Shown in pieces: positions 10,116 to 20,585 of a stretch of 25,796 nucleotides of DNA (its first letter is position 1; each line of letters begins with the position of its first letter). The translations under genes were made by a program, and so were the position numbers. Source of the DNA: Bigelowiella natans CCMP2755 (taxonomy: Eukaryota; Cercozoa; Chlorarachniophyceae); the NCBI GenBank assembly GCA_000320545.1, contig ADNK01000154.1, forward strand, positions 2,501 to 28,296. The letters are read 5' to 3'. A model generated the notes under the pieces. That model made no database searches, was not told the DNA's origin, and saw nothing but the letters and a program-made list of their open reading frames with translations.

Positions 10116-11720
10116 TTACGTTACACAGTGAAGGTCAACATTGCAACGGCTCTGGACCCCATCAGCACATGTTATCGGCCGCGTTCTCCAGTACTCGTCC
10201 TCGCTATATGCATACTCGAAGGCGTACTTCGGTCTTGGGTAACCCGAGCGCGGGGGGTAGGGAAATGAAGCCATACTCGTGCAATTTCCGTGCTGGGCAC
10301 AAGTTTGTGCAGGAGGGTTGGAGAGTTTGAAAAGGGGCGACGACGGAGGAGGCACTGGGGGCAATATGATGGTTTTGGACCTGCATTATTATTGCACAGT
10401 TAGTAAGATAAAAGCCTGTGCAGCACGGCTTCGTTCATTAAATTAGTAGGCCAACAAAATCGTATAAGATGAGACGAGATACATTAAAGCATTCGCTAAA
10501 GAATCCGCTATTTGACGTCGGTCTGCTAATATCCACTGCTGATTTCATTACCTGCAGAGAGAGGAGGTATTAAGTCCTATTGAGACTGTGACGACGGGTG
10601 ATGATAATGATGATGTATTGACGTAGGATGAATTGCTAGAGATGGTTGGGCATAATCCCGCCTCTGAATTATTCCCAATAAAACAGCCGCAGCACGTTGT
10701 GACGGGCCACACACTGAGACACTGGCAGGAGCAGGGTTCTCCTCCTCCTCCTCCTCCTGCTGCTGATGATGATGATACCGACGAACAATCACAGTCGAAT
10801 CCGCACATTCCACTTTGACACTCAGAATGATCTCCACAGCGTTCTCCAAATCGCTTGGTACCGCTGCTAGCGTCTGGGTGCAGCTCTCCGAATGAATTCT
10901 CGATGTTGTTGTTGTTGTCGTTGTTGTCGTTGTTGCTAACGTGCCATGTCTTCACATAGGGAAGGTCCGGCTCTTCGAACACATCATCATTCCATTCAAA
11001 GTTTCCCCACCACCTTAGAGAGCACAAATAAATATAATAAGAACAGACAGAAATTGACCCACATCGATTGTGATGATCTAGGATCCTACTCTTCGAACAT
11101 TACTGTCTTATATGCATACATGCGCGCATACATACAGAGTTGTCGCGTGCGTTGGGTACTGTTTTCAGACGATTTTTCACGTACTATGCAAACTACCCGC
11201 AGTCATATGGACGCTGATTCAGCTGAGGGAGCTCATGATCCCCCCCCCCTTCAACCCGTACGAAATCAGGATAGTCTGGGCAGGTGTGAATTCGGTCTTG
11301 GCTGTTTGTGATGCACCCGCAGCATCTTTTCTCATACGCATTGGTAGCTGTACTATTGGAAGACGACGATGAGGAAGAAATTGGACAGATGCATGAGGTT
11401 GCGTTGTCAGGAGCCCAGTTTAGTGCGCTACAAGACACACCGCAGAGGCCTGATGAACAGTCCGAACCTCGCTCGCATGGCATCCCGTAGTCCTTCATCG
11501 GAACTCCGAGAAGATAATATCCCTCCGGTGGTATAGGCACGGGCATTAATCCGCACAGATTCGACGATGCCGCCTCGCCCTTTATCCGGAAGGAAGTCAC
11601 GCCGACAAAGAGGACCACTATTGCCACAACACCAAACGACGGGTACAGGTAAGCAAGCCCCGCCCGACCCTCACTCTCCTGGGCCTTCCGCGAGCGAACT
11701 ACCACCCTTTGGTCGAACAT
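10116..11720 (-). CDS. Single-pass membrane protein with duplicated Cys-rich module
   Basis: Three exons on the - strand: 11720-11197, 11013-10552 and 10380-10116. The junctions are phase-consistent (donors GTAGTT and GTAATG; acceptors CTCTAAG and AATGCAG) and the total of 1251 bases gives 416 residues. A hydrophobic segment near residues 28-46 (PSFGVVAIVVLFVGVTSF) follows a basic N-terminus, suggesting a type II signal anchor. Outside it, a module occurs twice: YGMPCERGSDCSSGLCGVSC ... CICP ... RCCGCI ... CPDYP, and FGERCGDHSECQSGMCGFDC ... CQCL ... CCGCF ... LCP. The spacing of Cys and the SGxCG core are shared. Many Asn-x-Ser/Thr sites fit a lumenal or extracellular position. Exon 3 adds a Pro/Tyr-rich C-terminus with four Cys. 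I do not recognise a named family. It is head-to-head with the formin gene. Confidence 0.7.
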
Positions 11721-11917
11721 GCGTGGCTACAATGGCAGCAGCAGCAGTAGCAGCGGCAGCAGCTGGCAGGGGGTGCCTCCCATGAAGTCAGACATCATTC
11801 CTACGTACACCAGAGACAGAGATCGACTTATTTTCCTCCTCCTCCTTGTCGCAGGTCAAAGTCGGCAATAATGCCCTGTATCTATTGGGATTATGGAAGA
11901 AAGTCGGCTCCCTCCTC
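11721..11917. promoter_or_regulatory. Short divergent upstream region, Cys-rich gene and formin
   Basis: About 200 bases between the - gene start (11720) and the first usable formin Met (11918). It contains a GCA-rich run (11731-11763) and a pyrimidine tract ending in TTGTCGCAG (11854). That tract could be an acceptor for a missing upstream formin exon, in which case the formin is longer at its N-terminus. No core promoter motif is evident. Confidence 0.3.
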
Positions 11918-13078
11918 ATGTCGCAGATCAAAATCGTCGCTCCCACACACGTGTTCCTTCAATTCCAAGGAGAGCGGCGGATAGAGGGTGAGAAGGCCAA
12001 CACTGGTGAGCGACATAAAAATATGGTGTTTTTTTAGAAGAATGGCATGTTATTTTGACTATTTTTCGCGCGTACAAAGAAAGGAGAAAGCAGAAAGGAG
12101 GAGAAGGGGGGGGACACCTACACAAACCTCCGACCTTTGGAGATATGACTCCTGATGCATGCGAGGAAGGAGGGCCGCCCCGCTCATCTTCCTCAGAGAT
12201 TCCGATACCCCCCCCTCCCCCCTTTCCCTCTGGAGAATTCCAAATACCGCCTCCACCCCCTCTGCTGGGAGGAATCCCTCCTCCACCTGGATTGCTTCGG
12301 GAGGAAGATGACACACAAATCAAGGAATGGAAAGGACATATCCCATCAGTGAAGATGAAGAAAATTCACTGGAGGCGAATAGAATCGAAAAAGTATAACC
12401 ACTGTTTCTCTGAATGACGGAGGAGTATGCTCTTGATTTTTGAACCTACATGTTATCGTCATTCACCACATCACATCACATCAGAGCGCTGACGGATGAC
12501 AGCTTCTGGCAGACCATAGAGCCAGTGGATTTCGACAGGACTTCTTTTCAGGTGACACACACACACACGCGCGCGCGCGCGCGCCAGACTCCTCGTTCTT
12601 TCCTCCTCCGGTATGTCGCTGAAGATTTTTGCGTTTGCCTTCACAAAGCAACTGTTTGAGGCGCGTGTCGCTTCGAAACGGCGGACTTCGGGAGCCAAGA
12701 AGAGTCGTTCCAGGGCACGACATGCTTCCAAGTCTTCTAAGGTACAAGGAATAAGTTGCATGAGCGACACAATGCGTTGGAAAGCAGCATTAATCATACG
12801 TTTTGAGGCCGTATCGTTTGTTCTTTTTCGCTGCTATTTGCTCATCTAATTGCTCCCTGTAACCGCAGGTGTCATTGCTTGACTCGCAGCGCGAGGTGAA
12901 TGTAGGGATTCTTCTCTCAAAGTTCAAGATGTCTCCCGAGATGGTGCGAGAGGCCGTTGAGACGCTTGACTTAGGTTTTCTCACGCAGGACGTTCTTGCA
13001 GGCCTGATCAAGGTCAGATATACATACATAGCCACCTCAAGTACAGTGCTCTACTATTCTATGCGCTCACCCCCCCCC

Positions 13079-13131
<53 letters not shown>

Positions 13132-14295
13132 GTCAATGTGAAACTGTGGTGTCGTCAGGTCCTCCCGACTGAGGAGGAACTAAAGGTTTTGAAGGCATTC
13201 AAAGGTAAAAACATAGAAGAAGAAGAAGAATAAGAATAAGAGATATATTCCGTCTTTCGCCACAGCTTTAGTGATCCCATATTCTCTAACACACTGCCAT
13301 TCATTTGCTAACATGATGAAAGGGCCGCCCTCCATGCTTACCGACACGTCAAGATTTCAGTAAGAACAAAGCAAAACACACCAGACGAATTGAACGACGA
13401 CGAGAATTCTTTTTAGCAACGAAACGTACCAGTCACGGAATATGAGCGCCAGTGTGTTAATGCGGCTCTCCGCACCCTGCACGCATATCACCACCCTATT
13501 TAGGATGATCGTTGGGACAATCCATGATGTGAAGACAAGGCTCCAACATGTGCTCTTCATGTGCCAGGTGATGATGATTGATGATGTAAGGAGGCCACCG
13601 GTGCTCGAATGATGCTCGATGGCCGATATATGACTGTTGCTGCTGCTTGCCCGCTCCTGACGTCCTGCTGTAGTTCTCACTTCTTCGCTCTTACACAGGT
13701 GCCTGAGAGCTTTTCCAGCCTCAGGGTTTCTCTTCGTCTGGTCAACCGAGCACTACGAGCCATTCGCTCCTCGTCGGCTCTCAAGCAGCTTCTGCACCTT
13801 GTCCTCAGCATAGGCAATCATATGAATTTTGGAACGCGAAAGGTTTGTGTGTGTGTATGTGTGTGTGTGTGTATGTGTGTGTGTGTGTGTATTCGAGGAG
13901 GAGTGTATCAATGTTGCTGCTGCTATGTCGCGGTTCCCATTCTCCATGCAGAATCACTTCGTTTGTTTGTTCCACTGTCCGTCCTGCACAAAGGGAAATG
14001 CCTCTGGATTTGACATCCAGTTGCTGCTCACACTCTCTGCGATCAAGGCGACAGATAGAAAGTAGTAGGAGTAGTAGTAGCAGCAGTTGTTGTTTGATGT
14101 GTCCGCCTCCTTGTCAGTCGGGCTGCAAAAGGGCCTTAACATCTCATTAGTAGTAGTAGTAGTAATCTTAAAGAAAAAGGAGAAGAGAACGTTTGTTTCT
14201 TATTAATATCTATTCCCTCCTCTTTTATTTTCCTCTTCCTCCTCCCTTTCTCTGCTCGTAGTTAATGATTACTTCTTCTTGACTAACCGATAACA

Positions 14296-14338
<43 letters not shown>

Positions 14339-15113
14339 CTTCTCTTTGTCCTCAGGTCGTCTCTGCTTGACTACATCGTTGGTGTAATGGAGGGGTCAGG
14401 AAAGGAGGAGGAGGAGGTAAAACAGCAGCGGCAAGAACAACAGAAACAACAGCCAACCGGAGGAGGAGGAGGAGGAAGAGGATTCTTGTTGGGCGGGGAA
14501 AATAAGGTACTAAATCGCACTTAAGAAGAAGAAGAAGAAGAAGAAGAAATGCCAGGAGCATCATGAATAGTATCTGGTGATATGATGGGGTTGATTGGTT
14601 GTTTGATCCGAGAAGGAGAGAGAGAATCAACTGCTCACTTGGCCACCCACGCTCCACACGGTGATGATGATGATAATGATGCTTAATAATGTGCTTTTTA
14701 TCATCAGAATCATCATCGCGAAGAAAAAGATGCTGCCACCGCAAGGGGGGGGACAGGTAAGGCCGAGGATGATGAGGAGGAGGGGCAGAAGGAGGAAAAG
14801 AGTAAGCAAAACCAACAAAGGCTGCAGCAGCGTCGAAGGCGATCGATCCTCCGCCCCTCCCCCTCCCCCTCCCCCACCACCACACCGAGGAGGCGGCAAA
14901 GGAAGAGAAAGGGAGGAAACCACCTCAACTCCAAGCTGCTCAAAGAGTTAAATCCCGTTGTCCCGGTAGGAAGCTAGCTGCTGCTGCTGCTGCTGCTTTT
15001 CAATGCATACATACATGCATAATAATCATGCATGTTTGGTTTTGCTCCTCCCGCCTTCTTCTCATTCGACTACTGTTTACCATGATTCTGTGGAAGAAAT
15101 CATCAACTACTAC

Positions 15114-15147
<34 letters not shown>

Positions 15148-15264
15148 TATATCACAGACAATCCGTCGTCTCTCCCCTCATGTATGGTATATTCATTATT
15201 TATTGAACCCGCTGCTGTTGTTATTATTATACCACATTGTGCCAGCGACTAGCTAGAAACATCC

Positions 15265-15298
<34 letters not shown>

Positions 15299-15466
15299 AT
15301 TCAAGGCCTGTCGTGTGGAGCTCGATCAGCTAGACTCTCAGCTGCGACAAATCATGTATCGTTATCAAATCAAATCTCTTTTCTTTTTTGTTTGTTGTGT
15401 TAACTGGCTGTGTGTGCAGGCACATTGTGCGTGTGTGTGTGTGTGTGTTTTCTTGCGTGTTTATGC

Positions 15467-15508
<42 letters not shown>

Positions 15509-15640
15509 TATACAGATATTTTTTAAATTTTATAATTTATTTTTTCCCGGATATATTCGTTATAATGACGGCTTGGACAGGACAAAACTTGAGACGATTC
15601 GAAAAAGTCTTCAATCACAACGACAGCAGGTTCTCTCTCT

Positions 15641-15691
<51 letters not shown>

Positions 15692-15962
15692 CCCCCCCCC
15701 CCCCCCCCCTCCCTCTCTCTCATTCTCCCTTTACGTCGTACGTCGTTTTATCGATTAATTACTATTCATTCATTATCAGATGAAACGCGAGGAGCAGGCG
15801 GGATGTGCCACTGGGTTCTACGTGGCAATGGTGGTCTATTGTAGTAGTTTGTTCGTTCTTTAGTTAGTTAGTTAGTTAGTTAGTCACTCGCGAAGAGGAG
15901 GAGGAGGAGGAGGAGGAGGAATGCGAGCGTGCACAATTATATTGTTGTTTCGATATACAAAT

Positions 15963-16012
<50 letters not shown>

Positions 16013-16157
16013 GTATAAACGTGTTTTGTTGTTTTGTTTTGGGGTTTGTTGGCGTCTTGGGACTCACAAACAAAAATGTGATGATGGTATTTTTCAAATA
16101 ATGATTTGTGTTTAAATGTTGGTATTTCTTGGTCATGTCATGGCAGATGGTAGGGCA

Positions 16158-16214
<57 letters not shown>

Positions 16215-16944
16215 CCTCTTTGCTTATTCTTCTTCTTAAGAATCCGCATCCTACCCTTCACGTACTCTTCCTTATGCCGCAGTGATTGAGTCATGTCTCC
16301 CTAGTCTCATGGAGGTGTTGTTTGTTGTTTGCGTTGTGTTATATGTGTGTGTGTGTGTGCGTCCTTCTGTGCTAATCTGGGGGGCTGGTGCTCCTCTCGT
16401 GCATTGCGGTACTGTCATCTGCGTTGGGCGCTGCTCCGTTCATTAAAGATCCGAGAATACGCTAGAGCTGTGAGGTAGTATGATCATAATTCAAGATATC
16501 ATCATCATCATCATCGTCATCATCATCCGCACTATTTTTGCTACGATGCTTTCGAGCATGCACGATTATTATTGAGACGTCAGGCTGCTGCTGCCCCGAT
16601 GTCGTGTGGTAAACTCTTTAAAAGACATCACTAAATCAATCTGCATCATCAAGGTTGTACAATTCGGCTCAAGCTGCTTTCAAGGCGACGCAAAGTGGAT
16701 GCGAGGACTTGGTTTCAAATTACCTGCTCATTCCTTCCTCCTCCTCCTCCTCCTCCTCCTCCTCCTCCTCGAATAAATCCTGCAAAGCCACGTCTATATT
16801 CCAGACCATTCGGTAGTATTAGTTTATGGTAAATTATAGCTGATAATGTCGTTGTAGTAGTAGTTGGAGGAGTAGTAATAGTAGTAGTAGTAGTATAAAG
16901 AGGGGTTTTTTTTATTATTTTACAGTAGAATCGAGGTTTATACC

Positions 16945-17019
<75 letters not shown>

Positions 17020-17820
17020 TAGGGAGAGGTAGAGCATATGAGTGAATACAGGCAGGGAACTCACTGTCCCCCCTTCTCCTCTTCTGTCTTCTGCTTCTTC
17101 TTCTTCTTCTTGTACGCTGCTGCTGCTGCTGCTGCTACTGTTTCCTACGATATGATCAACTTTGCAGAGAATTCATGGCCTTGTATAAGCGATCGTTAGT
17201 TTCTTTCCGGTAGTAAGTAGTAGTAGTGGTAGTAGTAGTAGTGGTGGTAGTGGTAGTGGTAGTAGTAGTAGTAGTGGTAGTACAATACACAAAATCCCCC
17301 TCCTCCTCCTCCTCTTCCTCCTCCTCCTCTCATCTGCTTCTCAATTGCGTAGTTCCATTCTTCAAGATGGTTCTCTCCCATGATGTATTCATGATAATCT
17401 CCACGTATCATGTGTGTGTGTGTGTCTGTGGGGTGGGTGGCGTGATGAGCAGCCAACGCAAGAAGCACGAGGTCAGGGCCAGACTGCGCAATCGAAGTCG
17501 GCAAAGAAAGTCAAAGAAGAATCTGGAGAAGAACAGGGTTATGATACCTACCAACAACCACACACACACACACACATATATATACATATACATATACATA
17601 TATGCACGTCACATACAAACAACGTAGTGTGTGTATAGTTAGGTAAGTTAATACACACGTACTTGACAATATAGTTCTCCTGCATGTGCCTGCTTCTGCT
17701 ATTTATGTCTTGCGTGGGGGTGCGTCCTCCTCCTCCTCCTCCTCGTTCCTGCATGATGATTGAAATTCTGTTTGAAGGCGCAATCTTCGGAGCCGATGAT
17801 CACATCAGGCCATCATTCAT

Positions 17821-17852
<32 letters not shown>

Positions 17853-18763
17853 GCTACTGCTGCAACAACTCCTACTACTCGTCGTCAGCATGGACTCGCT
17901 ACTGCTTCTTCTTCCTTCTCCTACTCCTCCTCCTTAGCCCGTCGCAATAACGTGCTCCTCCTACACAAAACAACCCGTCGCCGTGGCTCTGTACCAACGG
18001 TCATGACGGCTTCTCGTCGCATCATCGCCTCCGCCTCATCATCACCATCGTCGCAAGCGCTGTCCTCGCGTTCGTCGCCGTCGTCGGCATCAGTCTCGAG
18101 CGCGGCGGCCGGTAGGCGGGGGGGGGGCAAGAGAATAGCCTTTGCTCCATACAGCAATGTGCTGCTCAAGACGTCCACATCCCTCTCCATTCCAGAGACC
18201 AACCACGAGGAAGAGGGCAAAGATCCTGATTGTTGTCTTTACGCTGCTACTACTGCTGCTGCTACTGCAGCTGCTGGCGTCGTCGGTTGCGATCGTGATG
18301 ATGACGAGGATGGTCTTCGGCCAATGGCTGCTTCAGCACCTCAACCACCATCAACTTCACCAGCCGAGCGAAAGCATACTGCGAACCCCTCAAAGATCAG
18401 CCCCCCCCCTCAAAATTCTTCCGAAGCGAGCATGGACCGCAGCAGCCCTCAAGATAAGGTTGCTACGCTATTCGTTATTCAGTTAGATTGTAATCACGTG
18501 ATGAGCGAATGCTGTATAGAACGATGAAATCGATCAATTAATCAATGAATGCCATGTATTTCTACGAAAACGGTTAAGTTGCGCCGTTGTGAGGATATCC
18601 CTCCCCCCCCCTCCCCAGAACCACTATCTATCTGTTCTGTTTTAATTTGGTGTACTATTTAAAGAAAAAGGTCATAGAGAAGTCACGTCGCGACCGTGCA
18701 TTGGCCTCAGAAGCACGCCGACAGCTGCTTCTCTTCACCCGAAGCTCAGAATCGCTCTTCTGA
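11918..18763 (+). CDS. Formin (FH1-FH2 actin nucleator)
   Basis: About 21 phase-consistent exons: 11918-12005, 12080-12392, 12485-12551, 12649-12741, 12869-13012, 13159-13204, 13323-13359, 13504-13567, 13699-13842, 13994-14061, 14356-14506, 14708-14965, 15306-15355, 15581-15629, 15780-15840, 16283-16316, 16654-16812, 17168-17209, 17453-17537, 17778-18458, 18671-18763; 908 residues. A short FH1 (IPIPPPPPFP, IPPPPPLLGG, IPPPPG) precedes FH2. FH2 landmarks in order: MKKIHWRRI, FWQTIEPV, QLFEAR, SLLDSQREVNVGILLSKFKM, LPTEEELKVLKAFKG, TRLQHVLF, LHLVLSIGNHMNFGTR, GNASGFDIQLLLTLSAIKAT, LLDYIVGVM, LNSKLLKELNPVVP, IREFMALYKRSLVSF. The family nucleates and elongates unbranched actin filaments. No GTPase-binding/FH3 region is seen, so the N-terminus may be incomplete. 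The C-terminal 290 residues are basic, Ser/Thr-rich and low-complexity. Exons 15-16 (15780-16316) are the least certain. Confidence 0.85.
13845..13893 (+). repeat. (GT)n at a formin splice donor
   Basis: The intron begins GTTTGTGTGTGTGTATGTGT immediately after exon 13699-13842. The GT run effectively forms the start of the intron. Confidence 0.85.
14302..14355 (+). repeat. (CT)n next to a formin splice acceptor
   Basis: About 16 CT units end some 20 bases before the acceptor CCTCAG at 14355, in the position of a polypyrimidine tract. Confidence 0.85.
14356..14965 (+). other. Low-complexity insertion inside the formin FH2 domain
   Basis: Two exons (14356-14506, 14708-14965) encode the FH2 helix LLDYIVGVMEGSG, then about 115 residues rich in Glu, Gln, Gly, Lys and Arg (GAG/CAG/GGA codons), then resume FH2 at LNSKLLKELNPVVP. 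Typical FH2 domains have no such spacer between these helices. The frame stays open throughout with both junctions in phase, so it appears translated, although a GTAAGG at 14758 could act as an alternative donor. Confidence 0.6.
15110..15305. repeat. TAG and ATC trinucleotide runs in a formin intron
   Basis: A TAG run (15110-15147) and an ATC run (15262-15299). The second ends only six bases before the acceptor TTCAAG at 15305. Confidence 0.9.
15431..15709. repeat. GT, AT, CT and C runs in two formin introns
   Basis: The runs are GT (15431-15448), AT (15473-15506), CT (15633-15690) and C (15690-15708). They flank the 49-base exon 15581-15629. The CT run begins a few bases after that exon's donor. 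Confidence 0.9.
15841..16282. repeat. Formin intron made of TTAG, GAG, AT and GA runs
   Basis: It contains tetranucleotide TTAG (15861-15883), GAG (15896-15921), AT (15969-16009) and GA (16159-16211) runs. No coding sequence was recognised between exons 15780-15840 and 16283-16316. Confidence 0.8.
16317..16653. other. Formin intron, mixed sequence
   Basis: 337 bases with a short GT run (16343-16359) and an ATC/GTC run (16499-16527). No family-like peptide was found. Confidence 0.5.
16734..16773 (+). repeat. Coding (TCC)n run, poly-Ser in FH2
   Basis: Eleven TCC codons and a TCG encode 12 consecutive Ser within formin exon 16654-16812. They lie between ATQSGCEDLVSNYLL and NKSCKATSIFQTI, where the family has a short loop before the last FH2 helices. 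The reading frame is conserved on both sides. Confidence 0.7.
16855..17167. repeat. TAG, CA, GA, TTC and CTG runs in a formin intron
   Basis: A chain of microsatellites: TAG (16855-16895), CA (16947-16981) switching directly to GA (16982-17016), TTC (17094-17112) and CTG (17118-17137). They lead to the acceptor TTTGCAG at 17167. Confidence 0.9.
17210..17452. repeat. GTA/GTG-rich formin intron
   Basis: Starting at the donor itself, the intron is almost pure GTA/GTG/TAG trinucleotides to about 17281. It then has TCC repeats (17296-17330) and a GT run (17411-17430). Confidence 0.85.
17538..17777. repeat. CA/TA run in a formin intron
   Basis: The intron carries a CA run turning into TATACATA repeats (17560-17606) and a CCT run (17727-17744). 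The downstream exon starts after TTTGAAG at 17777 and begins with coding ACT (Thr) repeats at about 17820-17852. Confidence 0.8.
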
Positions 18764-19901
18764 AAGATATGTTCTCCACGCCAAATTTGAGTGCGAATAC
18801 ACGCGGCGGATTCATGAAATGAAATGATAAATGTAGATATGGTAAAATGTTAAAAATTCAGCGTGTACGTTGTATTTGTGCTGCGTTTGATGCTTTCTCA
18901 TCAAAAATTGGAGATTTCTGCTGTGAAAAAAAGGCTGACATGTTGTGAGCGCACAAGAGGTGTATGACTGTCAAAGTAAGCGTACATTGTATGACTGCCA
19001 CATCACAACATCGCTGTTGAAACGCAAGCTAGTGCAATGAATGCCATGCTGTTTGTAGTCATGCGATCTAGCGATGTGCATGGTGCGATTAATAAATACA
19101 GACTTTGTGCCAGACAACCCTCAAAAACAAACATGCACCATGAGCATGCACCGCTTATTAACATTGGACATGCTAGCATGCGCACCTAGCCCATCTAGCC
19201 ATGGAGTAGCTAGGTAGCTTATTGCATTGCATGTGTGAGACAGATCTATAGATGCAGCCATTGATGAGGCGGATGTGGTGAATGAACAAATTTATAAATT
19301 TGATTCATCGCTATCATTAAATTGTGATCCTAACATAGCTGTGCGATGCTAGGATGCTGCGGATACAGCGCTAGAGCGCTTAGATTTTGTTTGTTAGTTT
19401 CTGCAAGTCAAGCATTTCATTCTTGAAAAGGCGTCATGCAATGTATGCAGCCATTTCATGTGTGCAGACTTGTGTGTCTGTGAGTCTGTGAGATGCACCT
19501 TAAAACGCATACCAGCGTGGGTAGCCATGCTAGCATGCTTACACATTTTGCAGCTACGTACATCAGGTATATGTGTCCCTTGCTATCTAGCTACAAAGCT
19601 AATCTAGCTCATGCCCATTCCACGTAAAACATGTCGTGTCCATGATGCAAGCACACATTCACAACAGCTGCTCACACGGCTATATATGCCGACGACATGC
19701 AATGGCCACGCAAGATGCGAAAGATTGATGAATTCTTATTTATAATAAGAAAAGCGGACTTTGGTGACTGATTTGATTTATGCAGTATGTGAACAATCCA
19801 GGAAGTGTTTAAACATCTACAAATGTGCAAAATCGAAGCGAACCAATCTACGCAGCCTGTGGCGTCGCGGCTCGAAAGGATAGAATAACTTTTAGTTATT
19901 G
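18764..19901. other. Tail-to-tail spacer with dispersed element copy 4
   Basis: 1138 bases between the convergent formin and Tudor-like genes, the longest gene-free stretch. It has no microsatellite and is dense in GCATGC, CTAGCTA and CATGCA words (for example 19150-19220 and 19520-19620). Dispersed element copy 4 lies in the middle. No open frame with a recognisable product was found. Confidence 0.6.
19269..19360 (+). repeat. Dispersed spacer element, copy 4 (diverged, longer centre)
   Basis: It begins GCGGATGTGGTGAATGAACA and ends GATCCTAACATAGCTGTGCG. The A/T centre is about 25 bases longer than in the other copies. CATCC has become GATCC. After the core, GGATACAGCGCT matches sequence flanking copy 2. 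It is the most diverged of the four. Confidence 0.65.
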
Positions 19902-20161
19902 CTATTTTCGAAGCTCCTTCTTATGTGTGTGGACTTCATCGGTTATCGCATCTCTCCAAGAATCTTCGTGAAACACCTAGTGGATTTCAGGAACATGAAC
20001 TATTTTTCCTTCACAGATGTCGTCGTATGCTTACCATCATCATTTTGGGTTTCAACGGTACGTCGCAAGTATCTCCGTCTTCGTAGCTCAAAGCCACAAG
20101 ATTACGGTGAAGATCGACGGAAAGGATTTTGGCTGGGTAATATCTAATATTAACAAACAAA

Positions 20162-20207
<46 letters not shown>

Positions 20208-20585
20208 GAGGGGGAGAGAGAGGGGTGAGAAGGGAGCTGTCGGTTTCCATCTCAATTAAACCATTAATGATGATGATTGTATACGTGCTGCCCACCTCTC
20301 ATTTTTGGGGAAAATGGCGTAAACGAACTGGCCCACAAATATTCGAGAAGGGCAGGCCTTTTCCACCTCACCATACAGCATGAAGATGTCCGGTAAATCC
20401 CGTTCCATTATCTCCATCAGCCTCTTCTCGAAATTCGGTGCCTTACACTTTGCCTGTTTTGCCTTTTGCCTAGCGTGAATCTGGGCCATATCGGGAGCCA
20501 TTTGGAGGATGAGGCCCCTCTGCCCATATCCAAATCCGAGGCTGGCAATGTCCACTGAGTCACAAATCTTGCACGAGGCGCTCAT
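19902..20585 (-). CDS. Small Tudor-like domain protein
   Basis: Three - strand exons: 20585-20296 (donor GTGGGC), 20143-20035 (acceptor AATATTAG, donor GTAAGC) and 19976-19902 (acceptor CCACTAG). All are in phase, giving 157 residues. Residues about 87-125 read FVGQFVYAIFPKNERYYPAK then ILSVDLHRNLVALSYEDGDT and CDVPL. This is the Tudor/PWWP-like barrel pattern (V-x-A ... YYPAKI ... V ... Y-x-D-G-D), which in known proteins binds methylated Lys/Arg or chromatin. The N-terminal 85 residues include CKICDSVD and a charged helix (EKRLMEIMERDLPDIF). The C-terminus is a short charged helix. Intron 1 carries a CT run on the sense strand just before the acceptor. It is head-to-head with the channel gene. 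A nuclear or RNA-linked role is inference. Confidence 0.65.
20164..20204 (-). repeat. (CT)n on sense strand before a Tudor-gene acceptor
   Basis: A GA run on the + strand reads as CT on the sense strand of the Tudor-like gene. It ends about 20 bases before the acceptor AATATTAG at 20144. Confidence 0.9.

Noticed and set aside
4871-11860. Identical 13-mer GTCGCAGGTCAAA near the starts of the protease (4871) and formin (11848)
   Set aside because: Several identical 13-mers are expected by chance in a window this size, and a third near-match lies inside formin exon 1. There is no support for a shared promoter or leader.
13417-13503. Extended version of formin exon 8 starting after TTTTTAG at 13415
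   Set aside because: It would insert about 29 residues into a conserved FH2 helix. The acceptor at 13503 gives an exact family-length join in the same phase.
13357-13680. 107-codon - frame inside the formin
   Set aside because: It is antisense to FH2 exon 13504-13567, which fits the family precisely. No splice or family support.
14352-14923. Long - frames rich in Leu and Pro
   Set aside because: They are the reverse complement of GAG/GGA-rich coding exons and GAT repeats of the formin.
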